Notes: generated from the letters alone by a model not told the origin. DNA of 64,000 nt from Flavobacterium psychroterrae (GCF_018380615.1 NZ_JAGYVZ010000003.1:186001-250000), one strand, 5' to 3'; shown: positions 45,082-52,746, numbered from the stretch's first letter. Numbers and translations: made by a program.

Positions 45082-45161
45082 GCCCGGATGGCGGAATTGG
45101 TAGACGCGCTGGTCTCAAACACCTGTGGGAAACCGTGCCGGTTCGACTCCGGCTCCGGGTA
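45082..45161 (+). tRNA. tRNA-Leu (anticodon CAA), integration target
   Basis: An 80-base class II tRNA. Acceptor GCCCGGA pairs with TCCGGGT (one G-T). The anticodon stem CTGGT/ACCTG has one mismatch, and the loop CTCAAAC gives CAA. A long variable arm (TGGGAAACC-type) follows, and the T arm is GCCGG/CCGGC around TTCGACT. The last bases are duplicated at 54997-55009, marking the integration site of the element that follows. The element restores the full gene. Confidence 0.93.
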
Positions 45162-45162
45162 C
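45150..45162 (+). repeat. attL core (13-bp direct repeat)
   Basis: CGGCTCCGGGTAC covers the 3' T-stem and acceptor arm of tRNA-Leu. The identical copy is at 54997. Confidence 0.85.
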
Positions 45163-45170
45163 TTTAAAAA

Positions 45171-45210
45171 CTCCTAAACCTTTATTTTATAAGGATTTAG
45201 GAGTTTTTTG
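45171..45210 (+). terminator. terminator supplied by the element after tRNA-Leu
   Basis: The stem CTCCTAAACC / GGATTTAGGAG is followed by TTTTTT. It replaces the native tRNA-Leu terminator that is now separated beyond attR. Confidence 0.8.
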
Positions 45211-45431
45211 TTTGAAATTTTGCCGAAATTTTGCCGAAAACTTAACAATTCCAAAATTTTAAGTATTAAGAATATAAGGACAAAAACAACAACCTTAAAA
45301 TAAAAAAAACTATTTTAGTCATTTGTAAAACAATAGTAATTTAACTTTGCTTGTTTGTCTGGCTTAAGTATTATTAAGTAAAAATTATTTTCGTCTATTA
45401 TATGCTGGCAGTAATTTAAAAACCAAAAAGA

Positions 45432-46091
45432 ATGATTAAAAAAGAAAATAAGTATTTTAACACAACAATTAATTCTACTAAATTATACTTAGAAGATATT
45501 GAAAACATTATTTCAAAAATTGAAAATGAAAATATTATTCTAGAAATTTCAGATAATGAAAATGTTTACGAATCAATAGCTGAATTAAGATCTATTACAG
45601 GGACTAATCCAAAAACCATCAAAATTCTGGGAACTTTAACAAGTAGTTTTTTAGAATATATAACTATTAGAATAACTGAATCTTCATCCACGATATATGT
45701 GCATAATAGCGACACTCTTTTAAAGCCTGCATATGAAATTGAAAACCTTTTAATTTCAAAAAAACGTAAACTTATTTATTCTTATTTTAATAGCTATAAT
45801 GCTAAAATTAATTTGCTTTGTACTTTACTAATTGGCTTCGTTGTTTTTTTAGTATGTACATTTATAACAAAAGAAAATTTTAATTATACTATTTGGGTCT
45901 CTATTATTTTATTATGGACTTTAATCTTTTTGATTTCTGAACTTAATCCAAACTCAAATACAAAAATAGAATTAGAAAGAAAACATGAGTTAAATTTTTA
46001 TGAAAAAAATAAAGACAAAATATTGTTCGGAATTGTTACAACATTCATCGGAATAATTATCGGTTCAATAATTACATATCTAAAAAGCTAA
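45432..46091 (+). CDS. unidentified membrane protein, element cargo
   Basis: This is a 219-residue protein that I do not recognise. Residues 1-125 are soluble (repeated ENENIILEISDNENVYES-like stretch, then LTSSFLEYITIRITESSSTI). Three hydrophobic helices follow (about 126-143, 150-166 and 197-215) with a charged stretch between the second and third. It is the only rightward gene in the element and is next to attL, a usual place for cargo. No toxin or defence motif is visible. An effector or defence role would be speculation. Confidence 0.75.
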   Translation: MIKKENKYFNTTINSTKLYLEDIENIISKIENENIILEISDNENVYESIAELRSITGTNPKTIKILGTLTSSFLEYITIRITESSSTIYVHNSDTLLKPAYEIENLLISKKRKLIYSYFNSYNAKINLLCTLLIGFVVFLVCTFITKENFNYTIWVSIILLWTLIFLISELNPNSNTKIELERKHELNFYEKNKDKILFGIVTTFIGIIIGSIITYLKS

Positions 46092-46132
46092 AAAAATCAC
46101 TGCTAACAAATATTATCATTATATAATTCCAC

Positions 46133-46582
46133 TCATTTTCCACACATTTTCACCCTTATAGTATCTTTCTCAAAAACAAAACCAATATCTCCTTCTATAG
46201 CTTTTTGAATTTGTTCAGGTGTCCATTTATTTTCTCTTCTTACATCATCAATCAAAATGTCTGGTCGAAAATAGTTAGTAGAAATAGTGAAAATTATAGT
46301 ATTATGCTCTACCTTATCTAATATTGATTCTGGTATCGCTACACGAAAATACCTCCTGTCTTCTTCTTTTATCGAGTACAATATTACTTCCTTAAGTTTT
46401 TTAAAACTTAATTTTTTTTGTAAAAACTCATCTTTATCCTCAACATGAACTACAATTGCAGATTCAGGAATTAACATATTTAATAGAGCAAAATATTCCA
46501 TTTTCTTCACGCAAGGTTCTTCTTTCTCATTTTTTAAATTGCATGACAAACACAATAAAATTAAGATTATACATTTTCTCAT
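46133..46582 (-). CDS. lipoprotein, probable immunity protein of the T6SS module
   Basis: This is a 149-residue lipoprotein (lipobox LLCLSC, Cys14), so its mature part sits in the periplasm. I do not recognise the family. The remainder is mixed alpha/beta with DKDEFLQKKLSFKKLKEVIL and a C-terminal VFEKDTIRVKMCGK. It starts 2 bases after the stop of the putative effector gene, in the same short operon as the extended TssD. A small lipoprotein directly after an effector is the usual layout for a protein that neutralises a periplasm-acting toxin. The role is inferred from this context. Confidence 0.65.
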   Translation of the reverse strand: MRKCIILILLCLSCNLKNEKEEPCVKKMEYFALLNMLIPESAIVVHVEDKDEFLQKKLSFKKLKEVILYSIKEEDRRYFRVAIPESILDKVEHNTIIFTISTNYFRPDILIDDVRRENKWTPEQIQKAIEGDIGFVFEKDTIRVKMCGK

Positions 46583-46584
46583 AA

Positions 46585-47361
46585 TTAATCTTTAAAATAA
46601 GGTTCATATTCTGTTTTATGTACGTAAGCTGAAATTACATACCAAATTTGTTTTTTGAACTCTGGAGAAGTTTTTACCCAAGTTGGATGGTTTAACTGAT
46701 ACATATAAGCTCGATGCTCAACCTTATGAGGACCCGGAAACACGTCCCAAAGAGTTTTTTTATACTTCAAAAGATCTTTTATATGCTGCCCTCTTTCGTG
46801 AGCAAAAAGATTTATTGCATCCCAACCGGTATTTATACTAGAACCAAAACGCGACAAATTAACACTTATATCTATTTCTCCTTCTCTTAACTCTTCTGAG
46901 TTTGGCGATGTACCTCCTAATCTCGCTATCGCAAATGTACCTCCGATAATTTTATCAGGAACTTGTGTGATAGACTTGTATTTCAATTCATTCAAATCAT
47001 AACCCGCATCAGTGTAATAATGGCTTAGAATTTTTTTAGAAACGATTAACTTTATATCTCTTGATATATTAGTTACAATAGTACCGTATTTTGTTCCTGC
47101 TCTTAAATTTACTACATTACCTATTCCGGTAAATGAAACTTGTTCGTCAAAAAAATCTTCTGGAATATTACTACTAGAATAGGGCATCCCCGTAGGATCT
47201 AGTCCTAAAATATAAATTTTTTTCTGGCTATTGGCAGTTGAGCCTAAATAATTCCCTTGCATGTCAAAATAATCGCCATCGACATTTGGGGTAATTTTCA
47301 ATGTTACGTGTTGAAAACTTGTATCTCCGTTAACTGATTTAATTCTAAAAGTTCTATCCAT
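46585..47361 (-). CDS. putative T6SS effector with metallopeptidase-like motif
   Basis: This is a 258-residue protein without a signal peptide. The N-terminal part includes DYFDMQGNYLGSTANSQKK, a word typical of Bacteroidota polymorphic-toxin proteins. The C-terminal part has FAHERGQHIKD (H188, E189, H193), then VEHRAYMYQ with E215, and HPTWVKTSPEFKKQI. This resembles the HExxH...E zinc peptidase fold of Rhs- and T6SS-linked toxins, but the first histidine pair is one residue farther apart than usual. It starts 10 bases after the TssD stop and ends 2 bases before the lipoprotein gene. Delivery by the tube protein is inferred. Confidence 0.65.
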   Translation of the reverse strand: MDRTFRIKSVNGDTSFQHVTLKITPNVDGDYFDMQGNYLGSTANSQKKIYILGLDPTGMPYSSSNIPEDFFDEQVSFTGIGNVVNLRAGTKYGTIVTNISRDIKLIVSKKILSHYYTDAGYDLNELKYKSITQVPDKIIGGTFAIARLGGTSPNSEELREGEIDISVNLSRFGSSINTGWDAINLFAHERGQHIKDLLKYKKTLWDVFPGPHKVEHRAYMYQLNHPTWVKTSPEFKKQIWYVISAYVHKTEYEPYFKD

Positions 47362-47371
47362 TTGATTGATT

Positions 47372-48025
47372 TTATACGGTTTGTATTGTTACTTCTTCTT
47401 TTAGTTCTGCAATACCTTCAGCATTTACTTCTCCACTATAGGTAATTTCTTTAGTATCGGTTTTAAGGTCTTTGCCGTTTGCTTCATCAACTATTATAGT
47501 AATTGTCTCTCCCTGTTTGTAATTTTCGGTTTTCACCATAAGACTTGCTCTTTCACCAATGCCCGCTTCCTTTATAGAATCTTTCATTTTTGCGCACATC
47601 CAAGTTATCTCTGTGATTTTTTTCTCAGGCTCTTGCTGTACTGCCTTTTTAGGCGGTGCAATCACTTCTTTTGCAACTTCTTGTCTAGGTTCAGATATTG
47701 TTATCATTTGACGCATCGGCAAAGTACCGTTAGCTTCAAACTTTTCATGATGTGAAATACAATACGATTTTTTAAATTTTACCTCTTTAAATCTACTCAT
47801 GCCGTCAGGCTTGTAAAACGTAATGATACCATCCTTTACCTCATTGCCAAGTGCCCACTGCAAAATAGCGCTACTGCTGTCTGATTCAATTGTTAAATCA
47901 ATTAACCATCCTGTAGGTTCTCCAAAAGGTTTTCCAGTGCTATCGAGTCGTTGTGTGGACTTGTAGTCAAATTCAATTAACCTGTATTCGATATTGTCTA
48001 ATTTTAATATTCCTAAAGCAGCCAT
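47372..48025 (-). CDS. tssD: T6SS tube protein TssD (Hcp) with C-terminal extension
   Basis: Residues 1-125 match the Bacteroidota TssD/Hcp family: FDYKSTQRLDSTGKPFGEP, then LTIESDSSSAILQWAL, then ITFYKPDGMSRFKEVKFKK with YCISHHEKFEANG. From about 135, after a Pro/Lys/Glu linker, comes an extra domain of about 80 residues (MKDSIKEAGIGERASLMVKT, QGETITIIVDEANG) of beta type. The frame is open from 48058, but MAALGILKLDNIEY at 48025 is the normal Hcp start, giving 217 residues. Ordinary TssD proteins are about 130 residues. The extension probably carries or docks the downstream effector. No other T6SS genes are in the element, so the host must provide the apparatus. Confidence 0.78.
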   Translation of the reverse strand: MAALGILKLDNIEYRLIEFDYKSTQRLDSTGKPFGEPTGWLIDLTIESDSSSAILQWALGNEVKDGIITFYKPDGMSRFKEVKFKKSYCISHHEKFEANGTLPMRQMITISEPRQEVAKEVIAPPKKAVQQEPEKKITEITWMCAKMKDSIKEAGIGERASLMVKTENYKQGETITIIVDEANGKDLKTDTKEITYSGEVNAEGIAELKEEVTIQTV

Positions 48026-48380
48026 ATTTTTATTATATCTAGTATTTATTAAAGTCAAAAAGTATTTAAAATCAAATTCATTTTTTCAAATATAATAATG
48101 TTTTTCATACAAAAAAATAAAACGCTATTATTTAAGACTTAGGTAATTTCTTATGATTAAAAATATCAAGCAAAATAAAATTGTAAAAATAAACCCACTA
48201 AACAAATGATTTTGTCTAATGGGCTAGTTTTTAATAGATAGCATTTTGTTATTTTGATTGAAAAACAATTTTAAGCCAGTTTCTTACTTAAAAAGGATTT
48301 GATCTTTATGGATTCTAACAACTTGCTTAAAAAGCTTTATTTTACTTCATTGACAATTAAAAAAACTCAGAAAACAAAAT

Positions 48381-48446
48381 GTAGATTTATTTTGAGAAAT
48401 TTTCAAGCTTCAGTATTTCCTGGCGAGCACTAAAATCTACTTTTTT
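48381..48446. other. structured hairpin element A (pair with 52279-52344)
   Basis: GTAGATTT (48381) and AAATCTAC (48433-48440) form an 8-bp outer stem, followed by TTTTTT on the + strand. The interior contains TCCTGGCGAGCACTAAAA. A relative with the same outer stem, a similar interior (GTCCAGGAACTAAAA) and the same T-run lies at 52279. The rest of 48059-48493 holds no gene that I can support. Confidence 0.5.
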
Positions 48447-48493
48447 AACAGAAAAAAATAAAAGCTTAAAAATCTTAAAAGGGCAAAATCGCA

Positions 48494-48713
48494 AACCTAC
48501 AAACCTACACAACCTACACACTTTGTAAATCAACAAGTTAACTCCAAAAACAAGCTAAATTGTGTAGGTTTGTGTAGGTTTACGTTTTTTCGAAAATACA
48601 CCGACCTACACAAACCTACACTTATACTACACCTTTTTATATAATTATTAAACTTAATACATTGACTATAAACACAATAATAACTAATACAATATGTGTA
48701 GGTTGTGTAGGTT
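48494..48713. repeat. cluster of nine 8-10-bp iterons (AACCTACAC), possible replication origin
   Basis: AACCTACAC or close variants occur at 48494, 48502, 48511, 48603 and 48613. The reverse form GTGTAGGTT occurs at 48562, 48572, 48696 and 48705. They fall into groups of three, two, two and two in alternating orientation, with A/T-rich DNA between (48622-48690). Directly repeated short words beside a primase-helicase gene suggest an iteron-type origin of the element. A repressor-binding array is the alternative. Open frames through the cluster are not protein-like. Confidence 0.6.
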
Positions 48714-48784
48714 GAGAAAAACGAAGTTTTCAAAAAAGCATAGGCAATAGGCAAAAAAACCTTTTATTTTTCCTGTTTTCAATT

Positions 48785-51652
48785 TTATGGAATAGTATTC
48801 ATATAATGAACCGCTTCATTTATTTCGTTAAAATTGCTCAATTTGCTAAAATCTACAACAAACGCCGAAGTTACCGAGCCGTCTCTTCCTGCTCGAAAAC
48901 GGTAGCTACTTTTGATTTCAATAAATGCACTTTCTTTTTTTACTGTGTCCTGCATTGTTGCTTTGCTCGGAATCATTTCTTTATACTGATTGTACCATTG
49001 TCTTTGTATTTTGTCATAAGTGTTAGAAAAATTAAAATACAATGTTGTTCCCTCCACTTTTATATCTCTTTCGTAATCTAATTTGTTATCTCCATTGGTT
49101 CTTATACAAACCAAAAAACAATCCCACCATTTATTTGATGCACTTGCAGAATTAATTTTATTCATTTGGAATTCGCTTATTTTTACAAAGTGATCCATCA
49201 TTTCAGCATCGGTAAAAGGAAAGACGATAGTGTCTTTGAAAATTTCATAACTAGCACCCAAAACCGCAAAATTTGTAGAAAACCTACTTGGAGAACCAAC
49301 AGGCATTTTTGCGGATATACTTGTTTTATAGAGCCTGAATTTGGTTTTAAAATCCGTAAAAAATCTTTTTCTTTCTTTTAATAAATCGTCCGTAAATGAA
49401 CTGATCCCTTTTTCTGTCATATCTGCAAGTTCATTATACTTTTTTACTTCATCATCTGTAAAAGTATTTTTACTCATGTCTAACCACAGTAAACGAGTTA
49501 TCAAAGCTTCATCATCCGGCGAATGATTTCCCGTTAAGATTAATGATGATAATATAGGCACGGTTTCAGTACTTACATGACTGTCTAATGTTCCTCTTTT
49601 ATATCCGTTTCTATCCCAAATACCTTTTAATATTCCATCGAGTTGCTTGTCTCCGTTTTTGTATTCCGAAAATTGACAAATTATATTAACAAACTGCGCA
49701 AACTCTCTAATATGAGCTTTTAAAGTGGATGCACCACCCTCTATATTAATCGCAGATTGTGGCTTGCCAAAAAAACTTTGACAACAGTTTGCTAACTGGT
49801 CTTTTCCCGATGATGCTTTACCGTGAAAAAACAATATGGGAAATGCTTTTAATTCATCCACTACGATGTCCTGAAAGATACTGGCTATAGTAAAAAGTAT
49901 TGCTGAAATCGAATTATTTCTGTGAACCTCAAACATTTTAGACAAATAAGCATCAATAGTTACATTTGAAGTCTTTATACAAACTCTTTTTTGTGGCTCA
50001 TATTTAAAGGCATTTTCTTTATAAACTTTGTTTGCTGACGGTACATAATAAGAAACCTCTTTATGCTTAAAAATACCATTTTCGTCAATCTCAATTTTGT
50101 TCCCATCACAAAGGTTTACATTGTTGTTCCATAGCCAAAAATTATCCTCTTTTTGCCATCCTAAGCAATCAATTTTTTTTCCGTTTCCCATTTTATCAAA
50201 CAGATAAGTTTTTAACGTGTGGAAATCCTTTGGAGTTCCTGACCAAAGGTAATTTCCGTGTGAGGTAACTATATCATCAAATTTTTGAGGTGTATTTAGT
50301 TTGTCGGAAAGAACATCAAATATTTTCTCTTGCTTATATACATTTCTAATTTTGATTAGTTTCATTGGGAATTTTTCGTCCTGCATATGCTGAATGATTT
50401 TCACAACGAAATTAGAAACAGATTTGAAATATTTTTTTGTATCTCCCTGCATAATCCAAATTTGATTGTTTGCCATAAACATTCGATATTTTTCGATATC
50501 ACTAATTAGTTCTGCAATAGGGTTTTTTACCTCTTTTGGCAGTTCATATTGAGCATATTCTTCTTTATACTCCTGTATATCAACAACATCATTTTTGACT
50601 TTTAAAGCCAAATCAATGATTTTTTGAAAGTCTTTGGCAATATGTTCTTGGAAATAGTCCGTAAGGTCATAGCCTTTAACAGTTTCGTTTTTTGGCAGTT
50701 GCAATGGTATGATTTTAGGAAACTTACTTGTAATAGCAGTTCGCCCTGTTTCTCCCCCTTTATCATTATCATAACAGATAAAAAGATTTTTGCAAAGGCT
50801 TTGCAAAGTCTTTATCTGTAAGGCGGTAGGATTATGGGTTTCACTTCTAAAAGTGATCGCTTTAAAACCTCTGGAAATCGCTACAACAGTATCTTTTTTT
50901 CCTGCACAAATAATTAGATTTTCTATTTTTTCGGTTCCTAACTGCTCTAGTCCGAAGATATCACCATTTTGCAAACCATTGCTAAATATCTTAGGTTGCT
51001 TTTTATCAGGTTGAGCGGGAGCATAAACTTCAAAATTACCATTAACCTGATAACTGAAAGCCAAAACATTTTCTTTTATGGTGAAATTGAAATTCTTGTT
51101 CTTCGCATTGCTAAAAAAACTATATTTTTCAACGGCACTAATATTGTATTTTTCTAACAGTTCTTTTTCTACTCCTAAATTATTCCAAAAAGCAAAATGA
51201 TCTTCTCTCATTTGAGTATTGACAACATTAAGTACAAAGGGGGTTTCCTGCATTGCAACGATTTTTTCATTTTGTTGCAAAGGCTTTGCAAAGGACTGAC
51301 TTTCCTTTGCAACGTTTTTTTTATCCGCTTGAATCAATGCAAGTAAATTCATTTCCCTAGCCACTACTTTTAAAACTTCATTGAATTGGGTTTTACAATC
51401 CAAATCCTTTAAATTAGCCACAAACTCGAATGCATCTCCTTGTTTACCTGAACTATTACACTTAAAAGTTCCATTTTTGTAAAGTTTGAACGATGCATTT
51501 TTGTCTTCCGAAAAAGGACTTGAGATATTTCCTTTCGGAGATTCAGAAAGGTTTAAAAATTTTAGATAAATATTTTCTGCCGTAGTTTGACGAAAAATTA
51601 TATCTTTGGTCAATATATTTGAACTCATATCATTATATATTTTGTAGCCCAT
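48785..51652 (-). CDS. Toprim primase-helicase of the element
   Basis: This is a 955-residue replication protein. Residues about 20-110 resemble a CHC2-type zinc-ribbon fold of DnaG (SPFSEDKNASFKLYKNGTFKCNSSGKQGDAFEFV), but only one Cys of the usual set remains. A Toprim domain is at about 245-320 (LIICAGKKDTVVAI, then FICYDNDKGGETGR, the acidic metal site). A C-terminal P-loop ATPase begins near 610 (FFHGKASSGKDQLANCC), with sensor-like LILTGNHSPDDEALITRLLWLDM near 700. This is the fold order of phage and plasmid primase-helicases. An inner ATG (51628) is an alternative start. It probably acts at the iterons beside its 3' end. Confidence 0.82.
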   Translation of the reverse strand: MGYKIYNDMSSNILTKDIIFRQTTAENIYLKFLNLSESPKGNISSPFSEDKNASFKLYKNGTFKCNSSGKQGDAFEFVANLKDLDCKTQFNEVLKVVAREMNLLALIQADKKNVAKESQSFAKPLQQNEKIVAMQETPFVLNVVNTQMREDHFAFWNNLGVEKELLEKYNISAVEKYSFFSNAKNKNFNFTIKENVLAFSYQVNGNFEVYAPAQPDKKQPKIFSNGLQNGDIFGLEQLGTEKIENLIICAGKKDTVVAISRGFKAITFRSETHNPTALQIKTLQSLCKNLFICYDNDKGGETGRTAITSKFPKIIPLQLPKNETVKGYDLTDYFQEHIAKDFQKIIDLALKVKNDVVDIQEYKEEYAQYELPKEVKNPIAELISDIEKYRMFMANNQIWIMQGDTKKYFKSVSNFVVKIIQHMQDEKFPMKLIKIRNVYKQEKIFDVLSDKLNTPQKFDDIVTSHGNYLWSGTPKDFHTLKTYLFDKMGNGKKIDCLGWQKEDNFWLWNNNVNLCDGNKIEIDENGIFKHKEVSYYVPSANKVYKENAFKYEPQKRVCIKTSNVTIDAYLSKMFEVHRNNSISAILFTIASIFQDIVVDELKAFPILFFHGKASSGKDQLANCCQSFFGKPQSAINIEGGASTLKAHIREFAQFVNIICQFSEYKNGDKQLDGILKGIWDRNGYKRGTLDSHVSTETVPILSSLILTGNHSPDDEALITRLLWLDMSKNTFTDDEVKKYNELADMTEKGISSFTDDLLKERKRFFTDFKTKFRLYKTSISAKMPVGSPSRFSTNFAVLGASYEIFKDTIVFPFTDAEMMDHFVKISEFQMNKINSASASNKWWDCFLVCIRTNGDNKLDYERDIKVEGTTLYFNFSNTYDKIQRQWYNQYKEMIPSKATMQDTVKKESAFIEIKSSYRFRAGRDGSVTSAFVVDFSKLSNFNEINEAVHYMNTIP

Positions 51653-51682
51653 TGCAGTTGATCAGCAATGGGCTATTTGTTT

Positions 51683-51955
51683 TTACGAATTGTTTTCTTT
51701 GTAATTATTGATAGCATTCCTTAATCTGTCCGATAGTAAATAACCATCGGGTTTCCCGTGTTTAGAAATAAACATTATTACTTCCAAAGAGGATATTCGT
51801 TTAGCATGAATTATAGACCCAATCGTAATAGATTTCCTTGTTTCTTTTAGTATCCCGTTTATTTCTTTTCGAATATATTCACAGGACATTTGACTTATAT
51901 ATAAATTCTGTAACTCTGCTTTATTATTGATAGCTTGTAATACTTTTAGATTCAT
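51683..51955 (-). CDS. small element protein with GxPxGY motif
   Basis: This is a 90-residue protein that I do not recognise. It is mainly helical, and its C-terminal part FISKHGKPDGYLLSDRL resembles a segment (FIKTFGIPNGYEASEQL) of the 82-residue protein at 53266. Both are on the minus strand of the element, flanking the HTH gene region. It ends 30 bases before the primase-helicase start and is probably co-transcribed with it. The role is unknown. Confidence 0.7.
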   Translation of the reverse strand: MNLKVLQAINNKAELQNLYISQMSCEYIRKEINGILKETRKSITIGSIIHAKRISSLEVIMFISKHGKPDGYLLSDRLRNAINNYKENNS

Positions 51956-52027
51956 GTGACGTAAATATTAGAATCAATTGCAATTGTTCAGCAATGGATT
52001 TCTGTTTTTAATTTGATTAGTGTGTTT

Positions 52028-52055
52028 TTGCAAAGCCTTTGCAAAGGCTTTGCAA
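52028..52055. repeat. perfect 28-bp palindrome of TTTGCAAAG words
   Basis: TTGCAAAGCCTTTG and its reverse complement form a perfect 28-bp palindrome. Relatives occur at 50789-50809 and 51275-51294 inside the primase-helicase gene, and at 52372-52402 near the gene for the 78-residue protein. It lies upstream of the 90-residue/primase genes and could be an operator. Confidence 0.7.
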
Positions 52056-52058
52056 TTA

Positions 52059-52190
52059 TTAATTAGTCTTAAAATTTTCAATGTTATATTTAGTAAAAAC
52101 TTTTTTGAAAACTTTATTAATTTCTCTATTGTTTTTCCTGTCAACGCCCTGAGTGGTAATTGTTTTCGGTCTTTTTTGTACTTTTTTCAT
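52059..52190 (-). CDS. possible small basic protein (43 residues)
   Basis: An open frame of 43 residues begins ATG at 52190 (MKKVQKRPKTITTQGVDRKN) and stops at 52059. It is rich in Lys and Arg. It sits between the genes for the 90- and 78-residue proteins on the same strand, and its length is below usual prediction limits. There is no family evidence, so this could be a chance frame; the absence of a better use of the region supports it weakly. Confidence 0.35.
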   Translation of the reverse strand: MKKVQKRPKTITTQGVDRKNNREINKVFKKVFTKYNIENFKTN

Positions 52191-52278
52191 AATCAAATAT
52201 TTAACTCGTTGCAATCTATTTTACTACGGTTTTGTTTATTAAAATGCTTAATTCTATTGAAGTAGGTTTTTAAAATTG

Positions 52279-52344
52279 TAGATTTATTTTACAAGGATCT
52301 GCTCCGGAGCTTTGTCCAGGAACTAAAAAAAATCTACTTTTTTT
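52279..52344. other. structured hairpin element B (pair with 48381-48446)
   Basis: GTAGATTT (52279) and AAATCTAC (52330-52337) form the same outer stem as element A, with a T-run after it. The interior has its own hairpin (GCTCCGGAGC) and GTCCAGGAACTAAAA. Two copies of a terminator-like structured element in one element suggest an RNA family. Confidence 0.5.
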
Positions 52345-52371
52345 AAGTATTGATTTGATTGCCAATTTTTA

Positions 52372-52402
52372 TTGCAAGGCTTTTGCAATGCCTTTGCAAA
52401 GG
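52372..52402. repeat. diverged TTTGCAAAG repeat cluster
   Basis: TTGCAAGGCTTTTGCAATGCCTTTGCAAAGG contains three related half-sites, close to the stop codon of the downstream-facing small gene at 52405. Confidence 0.5.
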
Positions 52403-52404
52403 TT

Positions 52405-52644
52405 TCAATTAAGCATTTGCAATTCTAAAAAGTCGGGCTTCACATAAACCTTTGCCTTTTCAAAATCAAGATAGGTGTATTCTATAAAAGAGGACGAACC
52501 CTGTTTATAACGTTCAATTTCTTTTTCTTTATGTTTTAAGTCCTGTTTGTACAGATTTTTAAGGTAAATAAGAATTTCGTAATTTTCTTTTAAAAAATCG
52601 TGTTTCTCTTTAAGAACTTCATAGGGTGTTTTTTCTGGTGTCAT
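52405..52644 (-). CDS. small coiled-coil protein of the element
   Basis: A protein of about 79 residues. The frame is open to 52692, but MTPEKTPYEVLKEKHDFLKE at 52644 is the better start, since the preceding residues lie in a region with an inverted repeat. The sequence is nearly all helical and charged (EILIYLKNLYKQDLKHKEKE), with a polar end (SSSFIEYTYLDFEKAKVYVK). I do not recognise the family. It lies between the HTH gene and the primase genes and may be a regulatory or replication accessory factor. Confidence 0.6.
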   Translation of the reverse strand: MTPEKTPYEVLKEKHDFLKENYEILIYLKNLYKQDLKHKEKEIERYKQGSSSFIEYTYLDFEKAKVYVKPDFLELQMLN

Positions 52645-52665
52645 AAGAAAAAAGTTTTTTATAGG

Positions 52666-52746
52666 CGAAGTACCCTTTAGGGTTGACACCACATTCAGAG
52701 AATGAAGTTACAATCCTTTCGGAAATGATACCCATGGGGTACTTCG
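52666..52746. repeat. inverted repeat in the leader of the small coiled-coil gene
   Basis: CGAAGTACCC (52666-52675) and GGGTACTTCG (52737-52746) are perfect inverted copies 61 bases apart, in the mRNA leader of the gene at 52405-52644. They could regulate translation or be a protein-binding site. Confidence 0.45.

Noticed and set aside
48530..48754. Leftward open frame across the iterons
   Set aside because: Its Tyr/Cys/Ser-rich sequence results from repeated AACCTACAC words.
52020..52265. Rightward open frame of 81 codons
   Set aside because: It is read from a palindrome and is hydrophobic noise opposite a more plausible small basic frame.
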